Positions 18,201 through 26,291 of a stretch of 64,000 nt of DNA are shown piece by piece. Every line of letters starts with the position of its first letter. Within the stretch, counting starts at the first letter, position 1. The stretch is from positions 29,348 through 93,347 of the forward strand of contig NZ_JAOQJF010000010.1 of NCBI RefSeq assembly GCF_025567195.1, given 5' to 3'. This stretch comes from Alitiscatomonas aceti. Lineage in GTDB: Bacteria; Bacillota; Clostridia; Lachnospirales; Lachnospiraceae. The notes below the pieces were generated by a model. The model was not told the DNA's origin. It did not search any database and worked only from the letters and a program-made list of their open reading frames with translations. The translations under genes and the position numbers were made by a program.

Positions 18201-21200
18201 CCTTCCGATGAGCTGATCGCCAGCGTGGAGGAGGAACTGGGCTACAAGCTGCCCGCCGCCTACATCTGGCTGATGAAGCAGCACAACGGCGGCATTCCGG
18301 TGAACACCTGCTATCCCTGCGATGAACCTACCTGCTGGGCAGATGACCATGTGGCCATCACCGGCATTTTCGGCATCGGACGAGAAAAGAGCTGCTCCCT
18401 CTGCGGAGAGCTGGGCAGCCAGTTTATGATCGATGAGTGGGAGTATCCTGCCATCGGTGTGGCCATCTGTGACTGTCCAAGCGCCGGACACGATATGATT
18501 TTCCTGGACTACCGAGCTTGCGGTCCCCAGGGAGATCCTGCGGTAGTCCATGTGGATCAGGAAAATGACTATAAAATTACCCATCTGGCAGATAGCTTTG
18601 AGGAATTTATCCGCGGACTGGAGCATGAATCCCTCTATGATCCGGATGAAGATGCAGAGGATCTTGAGGATGACGCCGACGAGGAGGAAACCGACCATAA
18701 GGGTTCCTTTGCCGGATCTGTGCTCCTCTCCAAAGCAGAGTGGGACAAGGAGCAGTTGATCCGAGATCTGCGGGAAGAATGGGGCATCGTGGACGATGAG
18801 CCGGCTGAGGGCGACGAAGATGTTGAGAACAGCGATGACGCTGTGGTAATGCGGGTCGGCAATATGATGCTGATCGTGACACTATTCCACGGTCACATCC
18901 CTGACAATGAAGCAGAGATCAACGCCGAAAACAACTATATGTGGCCAGAGGCCGTAGAAGTGGCCACAGCGCACAAGGCCCATATCATGGTGGCTGTGTT
19001 GGGCGAGGAGGAAAAACTGCTGGAACGAGGTAAGCTGTTCACCAAGGCGATGGCAGTGTGCTGCAAGCAGAAATACGCCACCGGTGTCTACACCAGCGGC
19101 GTGGTATTTGAGCCTCGTTTCTATGAGGGCCTTGCCGATATGCTCAAAAAGGACGAACTGCCCATCTTCAACTGGGTTTGGTTCGGCCTGTACCGGAGCG
19201 AGGGGGGCCTAAACGGCTACACCTACGGCATGGATGTGTTTGGCAAGGAGGAAATGGAGGTGTTGAACACCGACGCTGAGCCGGAGGAACTACGGGACTT
19301 TTTGGCAAGTCTTGCCTCCTATGTGCTGGCGTGTGATGTGACGCTGCAAGACGGCGAGACCATCGGTTTTTCTGCGGACGATAAGCACACCATCACCCGC
19401 AGCCCCGGTGTCTCTCTGCCAGAGGAACAGATGACCCTGAAGATCGGTTACGAGCCTATAAAGGGAGATCCGGAGGATGACAGCTGCGACCACTCAGACA
19501 ATGATGACACACAGGATGAGGAAGAATTCAGTAATCCCGAAGTCTACACAGAGGAGGAGATGGAGGCCGTCGAGGGTCACATTGAGCAGTATTTCGGTAA
19601 GGTCGAGAATGTGTTCCACGAGTTGGTCTCCCCGGACATCCATGTGGACATCTGCATCGTGCCGCCCACTGAGGAGCGGGACTATTATACCCTGGTCACC
19701 ATGGGTATGGGTGCTCACCGGATGAATGTGCCGGAGGAACTGGCGGAATACAAGCTGGAGCGGGCGGAGCTGGCCATTGCCCTGCCTGCGGACTGGAAGC
19801 TGGATCAGGAGTCCATGAAAGACGAAAAGTGGTACTGGCCCATCCGCCTGCTGAAATCCTTGGCTCGTCTGCCCATCAACTGTGACAGCTGGTTGGGGCA
19901 TGGTCATACAGTGGAAAACCGGGAACCATTTGCAGACAACACCAAACTGTGTACTGCTACCCTGATCGGTCCCCAGGGTACGGAGGATGGCAGCGAGGTC
20001 TGCACTCTGCCGGGCGGCGAGGAGGTCAACTTCTATCAGGTCATTCCGCTTTATGAGGACGAGTTGGACTATAAACTGGAACATGATGTAGACGCTCTGC
20101 TGGACAAGATGGCGGGGATCAGCTTTGTGGTGAACCCCACCCGCCAGGATGCAATCACCCGTGGCACCCTTTCCAATGATGATTTTGACGGTGAGATGGA
20201 CGATGCTTCCTATCATATCGAGAGCATTGAGGAGAAGGAACTGCCTATTGACCCCATCAATGCTTATAACCATATGGCCATCTACCTGCGCTGGTGTATG
20301 GAGCACGACCTGATGGGCGAGGACTTCCTGAAAGAATACAGCGAAGTGGCCAAACAGGTCAAAGATGATTCTGCCAGTGTGGATCTGAGGGAGTTTATCC
20401 GGGATGAGCTGGACGGCTGTCTGTTCTCTGTGCTGTTCAATCAGCAAGGCCGTGCATTTGCAGGCTATTACTACGGAGAGGGCGACAGCCCCTACTATCC
20501 TGCCGATGTTGACGACAACGCCCTCCGCTTCTTCGGCCCGGGGCGGTATCACTCTGATGAGTTCCAGGATGAAGCCTACCTGTTCATCCCCTTTGACGAG
20601 GACTACTATCAGGCTATGGCAGAGGTGATCGAAGAACGCTTTGAAAACTGGCAGGGACAGGACTTCGACGAGGACACGCTGGAGCCTTCCGAGGTGGCTC
20701 ATGCCATCATGGAGTATCTGGACTGCGAGTGTACCTATTTCCCGACCATGGCAGATGATGACCCCATCATGTCAGCATACAGCTACGCCCAGCGGCTGGG
20801 GGTACGGGAAGGCTTTGTTCCCGTGCTTATCCAGGCGGATGATGAAACGCTGTTGGAGTGTTTGGTAATGAACGCCGATCCGGAGCATGATGCGGACTTC
20901 TATGAATTTGACCTCAAAACGGTAACGGAGTACCGGAAGAAGATGCTCTCCGCTCCCGTCAAGGACGGAAAGGCGGTTTTGGAGGAATTGACCGGCCAGC
21001 GCAAGGAAGAAGCCGAGGACGATGATCTGGACTGGGAGGAGGAAGTCCTGGGCGAGATGGAGGGCGGAGAACCCAATGACCGCTTCGCAAACTATTGGAA
21101 CGATGATACCGGAATGACATATCCGCTCATTCTGGCTAAAATTCCGGTAAAGAACCCCTGGGAGATCTTCGCCTACCTGCCCTTTGGAAATTGGAATGAG

Positions 21201-21452
21201 TGTCCGGACACACCGGACCTGATGGCAGTGGCGAAATACTGGTTCGAGCAACATGGTGCCATTCCTGCCGCCATGAGCCACGATGAATTGGAGTTTGAAC
21301 TTCCAACTCCAATCTCCAAGGAAAGAGCTATGGAGGTGGCTGTGGAGCAATATGGTTTCTGCCCAGATCTGGATCAGAATGAGGATGGAAGCATTGGCTC
21401 CTTGGCAGATGTCCTGTGGCAGTCCACCGTCTGGTATTTCTGGTGGGATTGA
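15255..21452 (+). CDS. Giant multi-domain polyimmunity protein, 2065 aa
   Basis: One uninterrupted acidic chain with no signal peptide or membrane segment. In order: an unrecognised N-terminal domain (1-130); DUF2185/Imm33-like (about 183-270; VGYCYREKPDGGWDSGWRF, IIPLLNTPAPCAFERDE); helical TPR-like repeats (287-408); an unnamed domain (412-772); a second TPR-like block (796-943); a SUKH domain (962-1124; YKLPAAYIWLMKQHNGG, GHDMIFLDYRACG); DUF4261 (1150-1404); a SUFU domain (1429-1628); an unnamed domain (1666-1799); and DUF4253 (about 1825-2065; PWEIFAYLPFGNWNECP, STVWYFWWD). SUKH, SUFU, DUF2185, DUF4261 and DUF4253 are all linked to toxin immunity, and fused polyimmunity proteins are a known concept. 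Its role as a several-toxin neutraliser is inferred. ATG lies 3 bases after the preceding stop. Confidence 0.85.
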   Translation: MYIKKYWGNFIGGSDDSLNLVAFLEDQKKEEIPLSEIFAKIGLDKQNWDFRQTVEYLEFTHSDGVEMDFHFAIDVVTDLAAILLECSVSGSVNLQDLDEYNTPIRRIRITATPEEHDAMNKSLADFAQNPLEYDISEMMGEDEITDMAYQVEMLRKELYEASGRNRNYHVKAEDVKHLLPDWEGADGCIATNRITVEGYKVGYCYREKPDGGWDSGWRFTAGDESEAYMDDPNNAGIYKLNTICNDDPDIIPLLNTPAPCAFERDENGVFQQIKNWKPDEDEEDPDMDILKQCQKWHEESKQHKIIDALEAIPAEERTPEMDSELARAYNNLADPHKPTCKEMLKKALALLKPHEEYFEDDYYWNFRMGYSYFYLDQEGRALRYFEKALEARPGDDDTKEFIERCKKGISLPQFWECFRERTESAWKDFAQQEAQLRQMMDEDKDHTRGAELVAQMQETLNLVFDEISFEMGFNGEKYELILTPEGDKVKLFELVYFQKHAPKEVLEQWNILVGRQPLQNIGLRTDDGWDISGEDVQIWLEEQGENSFAISAYCEKLLPMLREEEGRAWWMLTTLTDQVLGEIPHMRYIDSFDVLEKPKAEPSFLLSQLPDKLREQGLELSTDPEAYLESYLGYKMEPKQDPDADWRLDTMLGSTCCVPLINGYLNADNDFMDDLHADGAVAGFFCYPLDTLREEEGTEKIFDFRDKLEELFTTGNGPEVLTLTGGATGLYCGYVDFIAWDIRTALNMAKEFFEGTDIPWAIFHTFRREAGSVPLKQQDDGTETENQDDELDETLTGMDYIPYTQQNAEAFFAQLEQWNDEDEYTRCIQALNAIPEDWRNYRIAYAMARALENYAIIGDHDEGTLKSKGDKALLRAIEVLESVREEGQDKAEWNMRMAYGYQYLYGQEEKAIPYAQRWAELDPEDENAPAVIRECKAEIRKRQRSWKKKAKFVPGDTPFEGFDLTNFWDDNWYALKEYVSEPPSDELIASVEEELGYKLPAAYIWLMKQHNGGIPVNTCYPCDEPTCWADDHVAITGIFGIGREKSCSLCGELGSQFMIDEWEYPAIGVAICDCPSAGHDMIFLDYRACGPQGDPAVVHVDQENDYKITHLADSFEEFIRGLEHESLYDPDEDAEDLEDDADEEETDHKGSFAGSVLLSKAEWDKEQLIRDLREEWGIVDDEPAEGDEDVENSDDAVVMRVGNMMLIVTLFHGHIPDNEAEINAENNYMWPEAVEVATAHKAHIMVAVLGEEEKLLERGKLFTKAMAVCCKQKYATGVYTSGVVFEPRFYEGLADMLKKDELPIFNWVWFGLYRSEGGLNGYTYGMDVFGKEEMEVLNTDAEPEELRDFLASLASYVLACDVTLQDGETIGFSADDKHTITRSPGVSLPEEQMTLKIGYEPIKGDPEDDSCDHSDNDDTQDEEEFSNPEVYTEEEMEAVEGHIEQYFGKVENVFHELVSPDIHVDICIVPPTEERDYYTLVTMGMGAHRMNVPEELAEYKLERAELAIALPADWKLDQESMKDEKWYWPIRLLKSLARLPINCDSWLGHGHTVENREPFADNTKLCTATLIGPQGTEDGSEVCTLPGGEEVNFYQVIPLYEDELDYKLEHDVDALLDKMAGISFVVNPTRQDAITRGTLSNDDFDGEMDDASYHIESIEEKELPIDPINAYNHMAIYLRWCMEHDLMGEDFLKEYSEVAKQVKDDSASVDLREFIRDELDGCLFSVLFNQQGRAFAGYYYGEGDSPYYPADVDDNALRFFGPGRYHSDEFQDEAYLFIPFDEDYYQAMAEVIEERFENWQGQDFDEDTLEPSEVAHAIMEYLDCECTYFPTMADDDPIMSAYSYAQRLGVREGFVPVLIQADDETLLECLVMNADPEHDADFYEFDLKTVTEYRKKMLSAPVKDGKAVLEELTGQRKEEAEDDDLDWEEEVLGEMEGGEPNDRFANYWNDDTGMTYPLILAKIPVKNPWEIFAYLPFGNWNECPDTPDLMAVAKYWFEQHGAIPAAMSHDELEFELPTPISKERAMEVAVEQYGFCPDLDQNEDGSIGSLADVLWQSTVWYFWWD

Positions 21453-21467
21453 TGGGAGGTGCGACTA

Positions 21468-22331
21468 ATGACAGAATATCAGAAAACCTATATCGAACTA
21501 AAAAAACAGTTTGTTGCGACCAATGAAGGTCCGGACAGTGTCCGCGCTCTATATACCTTCAAGGAAGAACTTGAGCAGAGTGAGGATCAGCAGGCCAAGG
21601 AAGTGCTGGTGGATGTGTATGATCTACTGGACTTCAAGAAAGATGCCTATGAACTGCTCTGCCAAATCGGAAATCGTTCCGATAAAAAGACCCTCAAGCG
21701 GCTGGGCACGCTGAAGGACTATGCGGAAAACTGGGGCAATCATTATGCTCTCCCCAAGCCCAAAACGCCGGAGGAAAAGCAGAAAGAAAAGGAACGGCAG
21801 GCCCAGCTGGGCATGCCCGCCTTCCGGTATCACCCAAACCCTCTGGAAACTGGGGCTTTTGAGGAATCCGCAGACGGCGTTGTCTGCGACTGCTGTGGCA
21901 AGACGACCCATATTTTCTATACCAATCCGTTCTTTTCAGTGGAGGATATTGCATATCTGTGCCCGGCGTGTATCGCCAGCGGCGAGGCGGCCCGGAAATA
22001 TGACGGCAGCTTTCAAGATGATTTCTCTGTGGACGATGGCGTAGACGATCCGGAGAAGCTGGACGAGCTGATCCACCGTACTCCCAGCTACTCCGGCTGG
22101 CAGCAGGAATACTGGAGGGCCCACTGTGGCGATTACTGCGCCTTTTTGGGCTATGTGGGCGCCAGAGAACTGCGGGCACTGGGTGTGCTGGAGGAGGTGC
22201 TGGACGACCCCATGTGGGACGAGGAGCAGAAGGGAATGATCCGGGAATCCGTCAATGGCGGGCATCTGCAATGTTATCTGTTCCAGTGCCTCCACTGCGG
22301 AAAGCACCTGGTCTGGATGGATTTTGATTGA
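21468..22331 (+). CDS. CbrC-family (UPF0167) protein
   Basis: ATG 21468 is chosen because GGGAGG (21454-21459) lies 8 bases before it. The first 110 residues are a helical extension. Residues about 118-287 fit CbrC: FRYHPNPLETGAFEES, then CDCCGK and CPACI metal-binding pairs, WQQEYWRAHCGDYCAFLGY, and CLHCGKHLVWMDFD at the end. E. coli CbrC is associated with resistance to colicin E2, so a protective role fits this array. The helical N-terminal extension is not in the short family members. Confidence 0.8.
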   Translation: MTEYQKTYIELKKQFVATNEGPDSVRALYTFKEELEQSEDQQAKEVLVDVYDLLDFKKDAYELLCQIGNRSDKKTLKRLGTLKDYAENWGNHYALPKPKTPEEKQKEKERQAQLGMPAFRYHPNPLETGAFEESADGVVCDCCGKTTHIFYTNPFFSVEDIAYLCPACIASGEAARKYDGSFQDDFSVDDGVDDPEKLDELIHRTPSYSGWQQEYWRAHCGDYCAFLGYVGARELRALGVLEEVLDDPMWDEEQKGMIRESVNGGHLQCYLFQCLHCGKHLVWMDFD

Positions 22332-22359
22332 GGAGTTTTCAAAAGGTAGGATACAAGCA

Positions 22360-22638
22360 ATGAAAACTAAAACGCTGACCATTCAACTGAATGATGAACA
22401 ACTGCCCATCCTCCCAGTGGAACCAGAAGTTCACCTCTCCTTTACCACTCATGCCGACGGAAATGAATTGGAGTTAACAGGAAACCGGGCGGGGCTGCTT
22501 CTATTGGCGAAAGCCGCTCTTGGTATGGCGGAAACCATTCGTGAGGATGGATTTCATATCCATTTGGATGACCTGTATGGCATCAACGCCGTGGGAAAAA
22601 GCATCCTGATCCGAAAGGAGGAACAATCAAAACCATGA
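22360..22638 (+). CDS. Imm32-like immunity protein, 92 aa
   Basis: The start at ATG 22360 removes 35 residues of upstream read-through. The pattern of a strand region, then LELTGNRAGLLLLAKAAL, then FHIHLDDLYGINAVGKSILI, resembles Imm32. It is a single small domain. The ribosome site is weak (GTAGGA), so expression may lean on the CbrC gene 28 bases upstream. Confidence 0.55.
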   Translation: MKTKTLTIQLNDEQLPILPVEPEVHLSFTTHADGNELELTGNRAGLLLLAKAALGMAETIREDGFHIHLDDLYGINAVGKSILIRKEEQSKP

Positions 22639-22696
22639 TTGAAAAAAACTTTTTCAACCCCGCCACAGATAAAAGGAATCAGATAGTAAAGGTGAA

Positions 22697-23134
22697 ATGA
22701 TGATGGATCTGTCCATAAAGGAAATAAGCATAGAAAATGAAAAAATCAACAGAGAGAAATTTTTTTCGGTAGGGTTTTGCCCAGAAATACAGCGGTATTT
22801 ACTTTGCGTTCATATTTCGTGGGTTGTGGGATATGACCGGTATTATGCTATAGATGAGGAAGATATAGCGCTCTATGAAGAAAGTCCAGATGAATTTTGT
22901 CAAAAATATGCAAAGGAAATTAACGCTTACAGAACAGAAAGACTGCTTGGTGCAGGAGCATTAAGAGATTATGATTTTAGATGTTTACCAGATGAGATAT
23001 TAAAGAGTTTGGATGGATACCCATCATTCAAGAGATATTGTTATACAAACGGAATGCTTTATGCCCAAATAAAGATAGATGATAGTTTCTTTACTATTCC
23101 GCCAATTCGTGATGAAAAACAGATGGATTGCTAA
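22697..23134 (+). CDS. Hypothetical AT-rich protein, 145 aa
   Basis: Base use is clearly more AT-rich than in flanking genes, with many AAA, ATA and TTT codons, which points to separate and recent acquisition. The protein is soluble, with an acidic helix (IDEEDIALYEESPDEF), then TERLLGAGALRDYDFRCLPD, and an end MLYAQIKIDDSFFTIPPI. No named domain is known to me. It has 58 bases before it and 88 after it without a gene, wider than usual here. Confidence 0.6.
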   Translation: MMMDLSIKEISIENEKINREKFFSVGFCPEIQRYLLCVHISWVVGYDRYYAIDEEDIALYEESPDEFCQKYAKEINAYRTERLLGAGALRDYDFRCLPDEILKSLDGYPSFKRYCYTNGMLYAQIKIDDSFFTIPPIRDEKQMDC

Positions 23135-23222
23135 AATAAAGAAATTGAGGGCTATGGGATTGGAAATCTTTCGCCCGCCGATATGAAATTCCGAAGCAAG
23201 TTCAGAAAGGAGGCAAGTACCT

Positions 23223-23738
23223 ATGTCAACCTGGAGCGGAATCCGAAACAAACTGGAAAGTGACTACCTGTGCCCGGCACTCCGGGGTCACATCCAGTAT
23301 TTTGCCACCAGTTACAGCAAAAGTGCTGACCATGAGGGCCGGGCAGCCATTCGTGTGGACGGCGTGGAAGTGCTGCGGAGCAACTACTACACCTATTTTG
23401 AGAATGTGTGGACGAAATTCACGCAGCTCAGGTCAACAACCATGAAAGACTGTGACTCCACAAAGGAGGCAATCAACCTTTCTCATGCTCATGCACTGGA
23501 GCAGGGCACCTTTGACCAAAAGGTGTTCTATGAGGCGTTTGGTATCTTTGACAACCAGAGCATCGAGAAAAGCCTTGTCAGCGAGAATCCTCTTGTCCGC
23601 ATCTTTGCTCTCCTGGATCGAAGGCTGGGAAAGCGCCGCCTGCTGGCTTTGGAGGAATCCATGGAGCAGGAGCTGGACTGGGTGCGGGCCTTCTATGTGA
23701 CCCGGATGCAGGCAGAAGGGCTGATGGACAGAGAATAA
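23223..23738 (+). CDS. SF0329-family protein
   Basis: The opening MSTWSGIRNKLESDYLCPAL and the next HIQYFATSYSKS, then RAAIRVDGVEVL, match the SF0329 family. The C-terminal half is helical with a conserved-looking NPLVRIFALLDRRLGKRRL. AAAGGAGG lies upstream. The family is scattered in gut bacteria and has no assigned function. Confidence 0.7.
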   Translation: MSTWSGIRNKLESDYLCPALRGHIQYFATSYSKSADHEGRAAIRVDGVEVLRSNYYTYFENVWTKFTQLRSTTMKDCDSTKEAINLSHAHALEQGTFDQKVFYEAFGIFDNQSIEKSLVSENPLVRIFALLDRRLGKRRLLALEESMEQELDWVRAFYVTRMQAEGLMDRE

Positions 23739-23762
23739 CGAGGGTTAGGAGAATTGTGCAGC

Positions 23763-24050
23763 ATGAATTTTTCGGATATTGTCCAAGGTGAAGACGGTTT
23801 TTTGGTAGAACTGCGTTGTAATAACACATTTCAGGTGCAGTTGTTTGGAAAAATAAAAGCCTATCTTCTTGAAAATCAACCAGCATGGAAGGCAGCAGGA
23901 GCGATCCCTATTCCCGATGCAGTTGCTATGTTCAATCTGATTGACCAGCTGGCTGGTGGAAATCGGTATTGGAGCGAGGAAACAGGACGCCAGGCAGAAG
24001 ATGCTCTTTTTGAATTACAGGAAATAATCGATTCGTTAGAGGAAACATAA
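23763..24050 (+). CDS. Hypothetical protein, 95 aa
   Basis: The start is at ATG 23763; the TTG at 23754 is less likely. The protein is small and mostly helical in its second half, with AVAMFNLIDQLAGGNRYW. No family is recognised. AGGAGA lies 9 bases before the start. Confidence 0.5.
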   Translation: MNFSDIVQGEDGFLVELRCNNTFQVQLFGKIKAYLLENQPAWKAAGAIPIPDAVAMFNLIDQLAGGNRYWSEETGRQAEDALFELQEIIDSLEET

Positions 24051-24071
24051 TTTCGGTGAGGAGGAATCACC

Positions 24072-24431
24072 ATGTCACAGATCGCATCCTTTTATCTGCT
24101 CAAAAACGGCCGACGGCAGGAGCTGTCCAACGGCGACTGCTCCGGCGCGGTCTATATGTTCATCTGGGACTGGTGTGAGTACGAGCTGGATCTGGATGTC
24201 CGTTTTCCTGCGCCCCAGACGGAGGACACCCTGGACTGCGCTCTGCTGGAGGGAGAGCTGGCGTCTAAACTGCTGGCAGCTCTGCAGGAGCAGGACCTCC
24301 CGGAACTGGCCGCTGAAATTGCCCCGGACTGGGACCTGCCCACCGAGGCGGTGCAAAGCGGACTGGAAACGCTGCGCTCCCACCTGGAGCTGGTGCAGGG
24401 CAATACAGCCCTGCTGTATGAAATGATATAG
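24072..24431 (+). CDS. Hypothetical protein, 119 aa
   Basis: A strand region with NGDCSGAVYMFIWDWCEYEL opens the protein, followed by Leu- and Ala-rich helices (LEGELASKLLAALQEQDL). It is soluble and acidic. GAGGAGG precedes the start. No family is assigned. Confidence 0.5.
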   Translation: MSQIASFYLLKNGRRQELSNGDCSGAVYMFIWDWCEYELDLDVRFPAPQTEDTLDCALLEGELASKLLAALQEQDLPELAAEIAPDWDLPTEAVQSGLETLRSHLELVQGNTALLYEMI

Positions 24432-24451
24432 ACAGAAAAGGAGAAAAACTT

Positions 24452-25231
24452 ATGGGACTTGACATTTATGCCGGGACGCTGACCCGGTACTATTCTCACA
24501 ACTGGAAAACTGTTGTTCAGCAGTGGGCAGAGGAAAACGGATATACCTTCAACCGGATTACGCCGGATGGAGAACCTGCTGACAACGAGGAGGAGCTGTC
24601 CCCGGCCGAGGTTCAGGCGGCAGTGGAGGACTGGCGAGATCAGATCTTAACCGCCATTTCCCAGCCGAACCAGCCGCCCTACACTCCATGGCCGGAGGAC
24701 AACGAGCGGCCCTATTACACCGATAAGCCGGATTGGGATGCCTTCGGCGCTATGCTGCTGGTAGCCGCCTGTCATACATACGAGGAACCGGTGCCTCCCA
24801 CCGTGGAGAAGGACTGGGACTTCGGGGAGCATCCCCTGATTGCCCGCCTTGCATCGGACGAGGAGCGGGTGTGGTCCCTGTTTCGTGGGGCTACCTGGTG
24901 GCTCCCTCTTTCCGACAGCTTTCTGTTCCAAGGCCCTCTGCCCACCGATGATCAGACGATGATTGCCACTTTGGGCGGACTACGGAAGGAGCTGGAAAAG
25001 CTGAACCAGCTGGCGTGGCAGACCGATGAGGACACCATCCTTGGCTGGGCAGACACGGAGGGATACCCGGTAGACGGAACCGTAGACGCAGATGGACAGT
25101 ACAGCAAGGCAGACATCCCAGAACACACCCAGTATGACACTCAGTCCCTGGCCAAGTTTGCCTTCTCCATGTTCTGGCGGGCCATGCGGTTTGCCGAGGA
25201 ACAGCAGGTGCCCATCCTGCTGGATTATTAA
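24452..25231 (+). CDS. Hypothetical protein, 259 aa
   Basis: The protein begins MGLDIYAGTLTRYYSHNWKT, a distinctive N-terminus I recall from uncharacterised Firmicute proteins. It is rich in Trp and Pro, soluble, with VWSLFRGATWWLPLSDSFLF in the middle and a helical end. AAAAGGAG precedes ATG. No function can be inferred beyond its array position. Confidence 0.6.
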   Translation: MGLDIYAGTLTRYYSHNWKTVVQQWAEENGYTFNRITPDGEPADNEEELSPAEVQAAVEDWRDQILTAISQPNQPPYTPWPEDNERPYYTDKPDWDAFGAMLLVAACHTYEEPVPPTVEKDWDFGEHPLIARLASDEERVWSLFRGATWWLPLSDSFLFQGPLPTDDQTMIATLGGLRKELEKLNQLAWQTDEDTILGWADTEGYPVDGTVDADGQYSKADIPEHTQYDTQSLAKFAFSMFWRAMRFAEEQQVPILLDY

Positions 25232-25243
25232 GGGGGAAACCAA

Positions 25244-26122
25244 ATGAGCAATAGAGCTTTCCAGCAAAACCTGAACGACAAAAAAGGCCCCCAGCCCGGT
25301 GACCCCTATCTCATTCAGATGCTGTTCAAAGAGCCGGTAGAAATGCCGGATAAAGAAAAAATGACTGCCGTAATGGAGAAGCACATCGGGTCAGCAGAGT
25401 GCTTCTGTTATGATAAGAAAATGGCCGGCTTTGCCGCGCAGGACCATATTGCAGAGTTCAAGGACGGAAAATGCCCGGTGCAGCTGATGGTGATGAAATG
25501 CGACAAGTTCAAGGGCAAAGGCTTTGATGCCTTTCTCATGAGCCAGATGTGGGACTGTCAGGAGGACCGGGAGAGAATCTTCCGGGAGTGCAAATATCAG
25601 GTGGTAGCCACCGATATGCTGGCTGCGGCGCTTCCGGCACTGGAGCGGGCCAACCTGGATGCCGACTTTTTGGAGGCCCTGGCGGAGCTGTACCCCACCT
25701 GTGAGGCATTCTATTTCCAGAACTGCGGCAAACTGTTTCTGGCGGAGGATGTGCGTTCTCACCAGATTGAAGGCCCGGACCGGTTCATCCGCTTTGGCGT
25801 CAATGTCCGCTTCTTCAACATTGAGGGCACCGAGGATATGCTCATCGACACGGTGGGCATGGGAACCCTGTTCCTGCCCGACCTCCAGTACCACTTCCAC
25901 GGCATGGACCCCAACTGGGTGGTGAACCACGCCTACAACGCGGCGTCCTATATCCTGGAGCACGACAACCCCGTTGCGGATGGGGACCCCATAGACGGTA
26001 TTCTGGAGGGCAGAATGAGCCGTGAAGTCCAGTGGAAGTGCCAGTATGAGGATTCCCTGATCCAGCCGCCCAGAGGAGTGCTGGATATCCACATGGGGAG
26101 CTATGCCTCGGGAGGACGCTGA
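25244..26122 (+). CDS. DUF4026/DUF4261-type protein, 292 aa
   Basis: The C-terminal half has a distinctive block, FFNIEGTEDMLIDTVGMG, then LPDLQYHFHGMDPNWVVNHA, then DPIDGILEG. I associate this block with DUF4026- or DUF4261-like immunity-type proteins, but I cannot decide between them. The N-terminal half is alpha/beta. GGGGGAAA precedes ATG. Its stop touches the next small gene. Confidence 0.5.
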   Translation: MSNRAFQQNLNDKKGPQPGDPYLIQMLFKEPVEMPDKEKMTAVMEKHIGSAECFCYDKKMAGFAAQDHIAEFKDGKCPVQLMVMKCDKFKGKGFDAFLMSQMWDCQEDRERIFRECKYQVVATDMLAAALPALERANLDADFLEALAELYPTCEAFYFQNCGKLFLAEDVRSHQIEGPDRFIRFGVNVRFFNIEGTEDMLIDTVGMGTLFLPDLQYHFHGMDPNWVVNHAYNAASYILEHDNPVADGDPIDGILEGRMSREVQWKCQYEDSLIQPPRGVLDIHMGSYASGGR

Positions 26123-26263
26123 ATGAACGGCGTTGTGCTCCTGGTGGGCGGACTGCTGCTTGTGGCGGTAATCAAGCTGATTATGGATCGAAATTGGATT
26201 GGCCTACTTCTCTGTGCTGTCGCCCTGCTTCTGGTCTTTGGGGCTGGACACCATACAAAATAG
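26123..26263 (+). CDS. Small two-helix membrane protein, 46 aa
   Basis: ATG 26123 comes directly after the previous stop and the frame closes at TAG 26261-26263. The protein is two hydrophobic helices (about residues 3-19 and 26-41) joined by a short loop KLIMDRNW. A GGGAGG site (26110-26115) lies 7 bases upstream. It resembles the first gene of the window in size and layout, and may be another membrane immunity protein. Confidence 0.6.
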   Translation: MNGVVLLVGGLLLVAVIKLIMDRNWIGLLLCAVALLLVFGAGHHTK

Positions 26264-26291
26264 GCCATTTTAAGAATCGAGGAGGTGAAGT

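Noticed and set aside
19494..20702. 402-residue open frame on the minus strand inside the giant gene
   Set aside because: It is a shadow of the real frame; it has no ribosome site and no domain, and similar antisense frames cover all GC-rich genes here.
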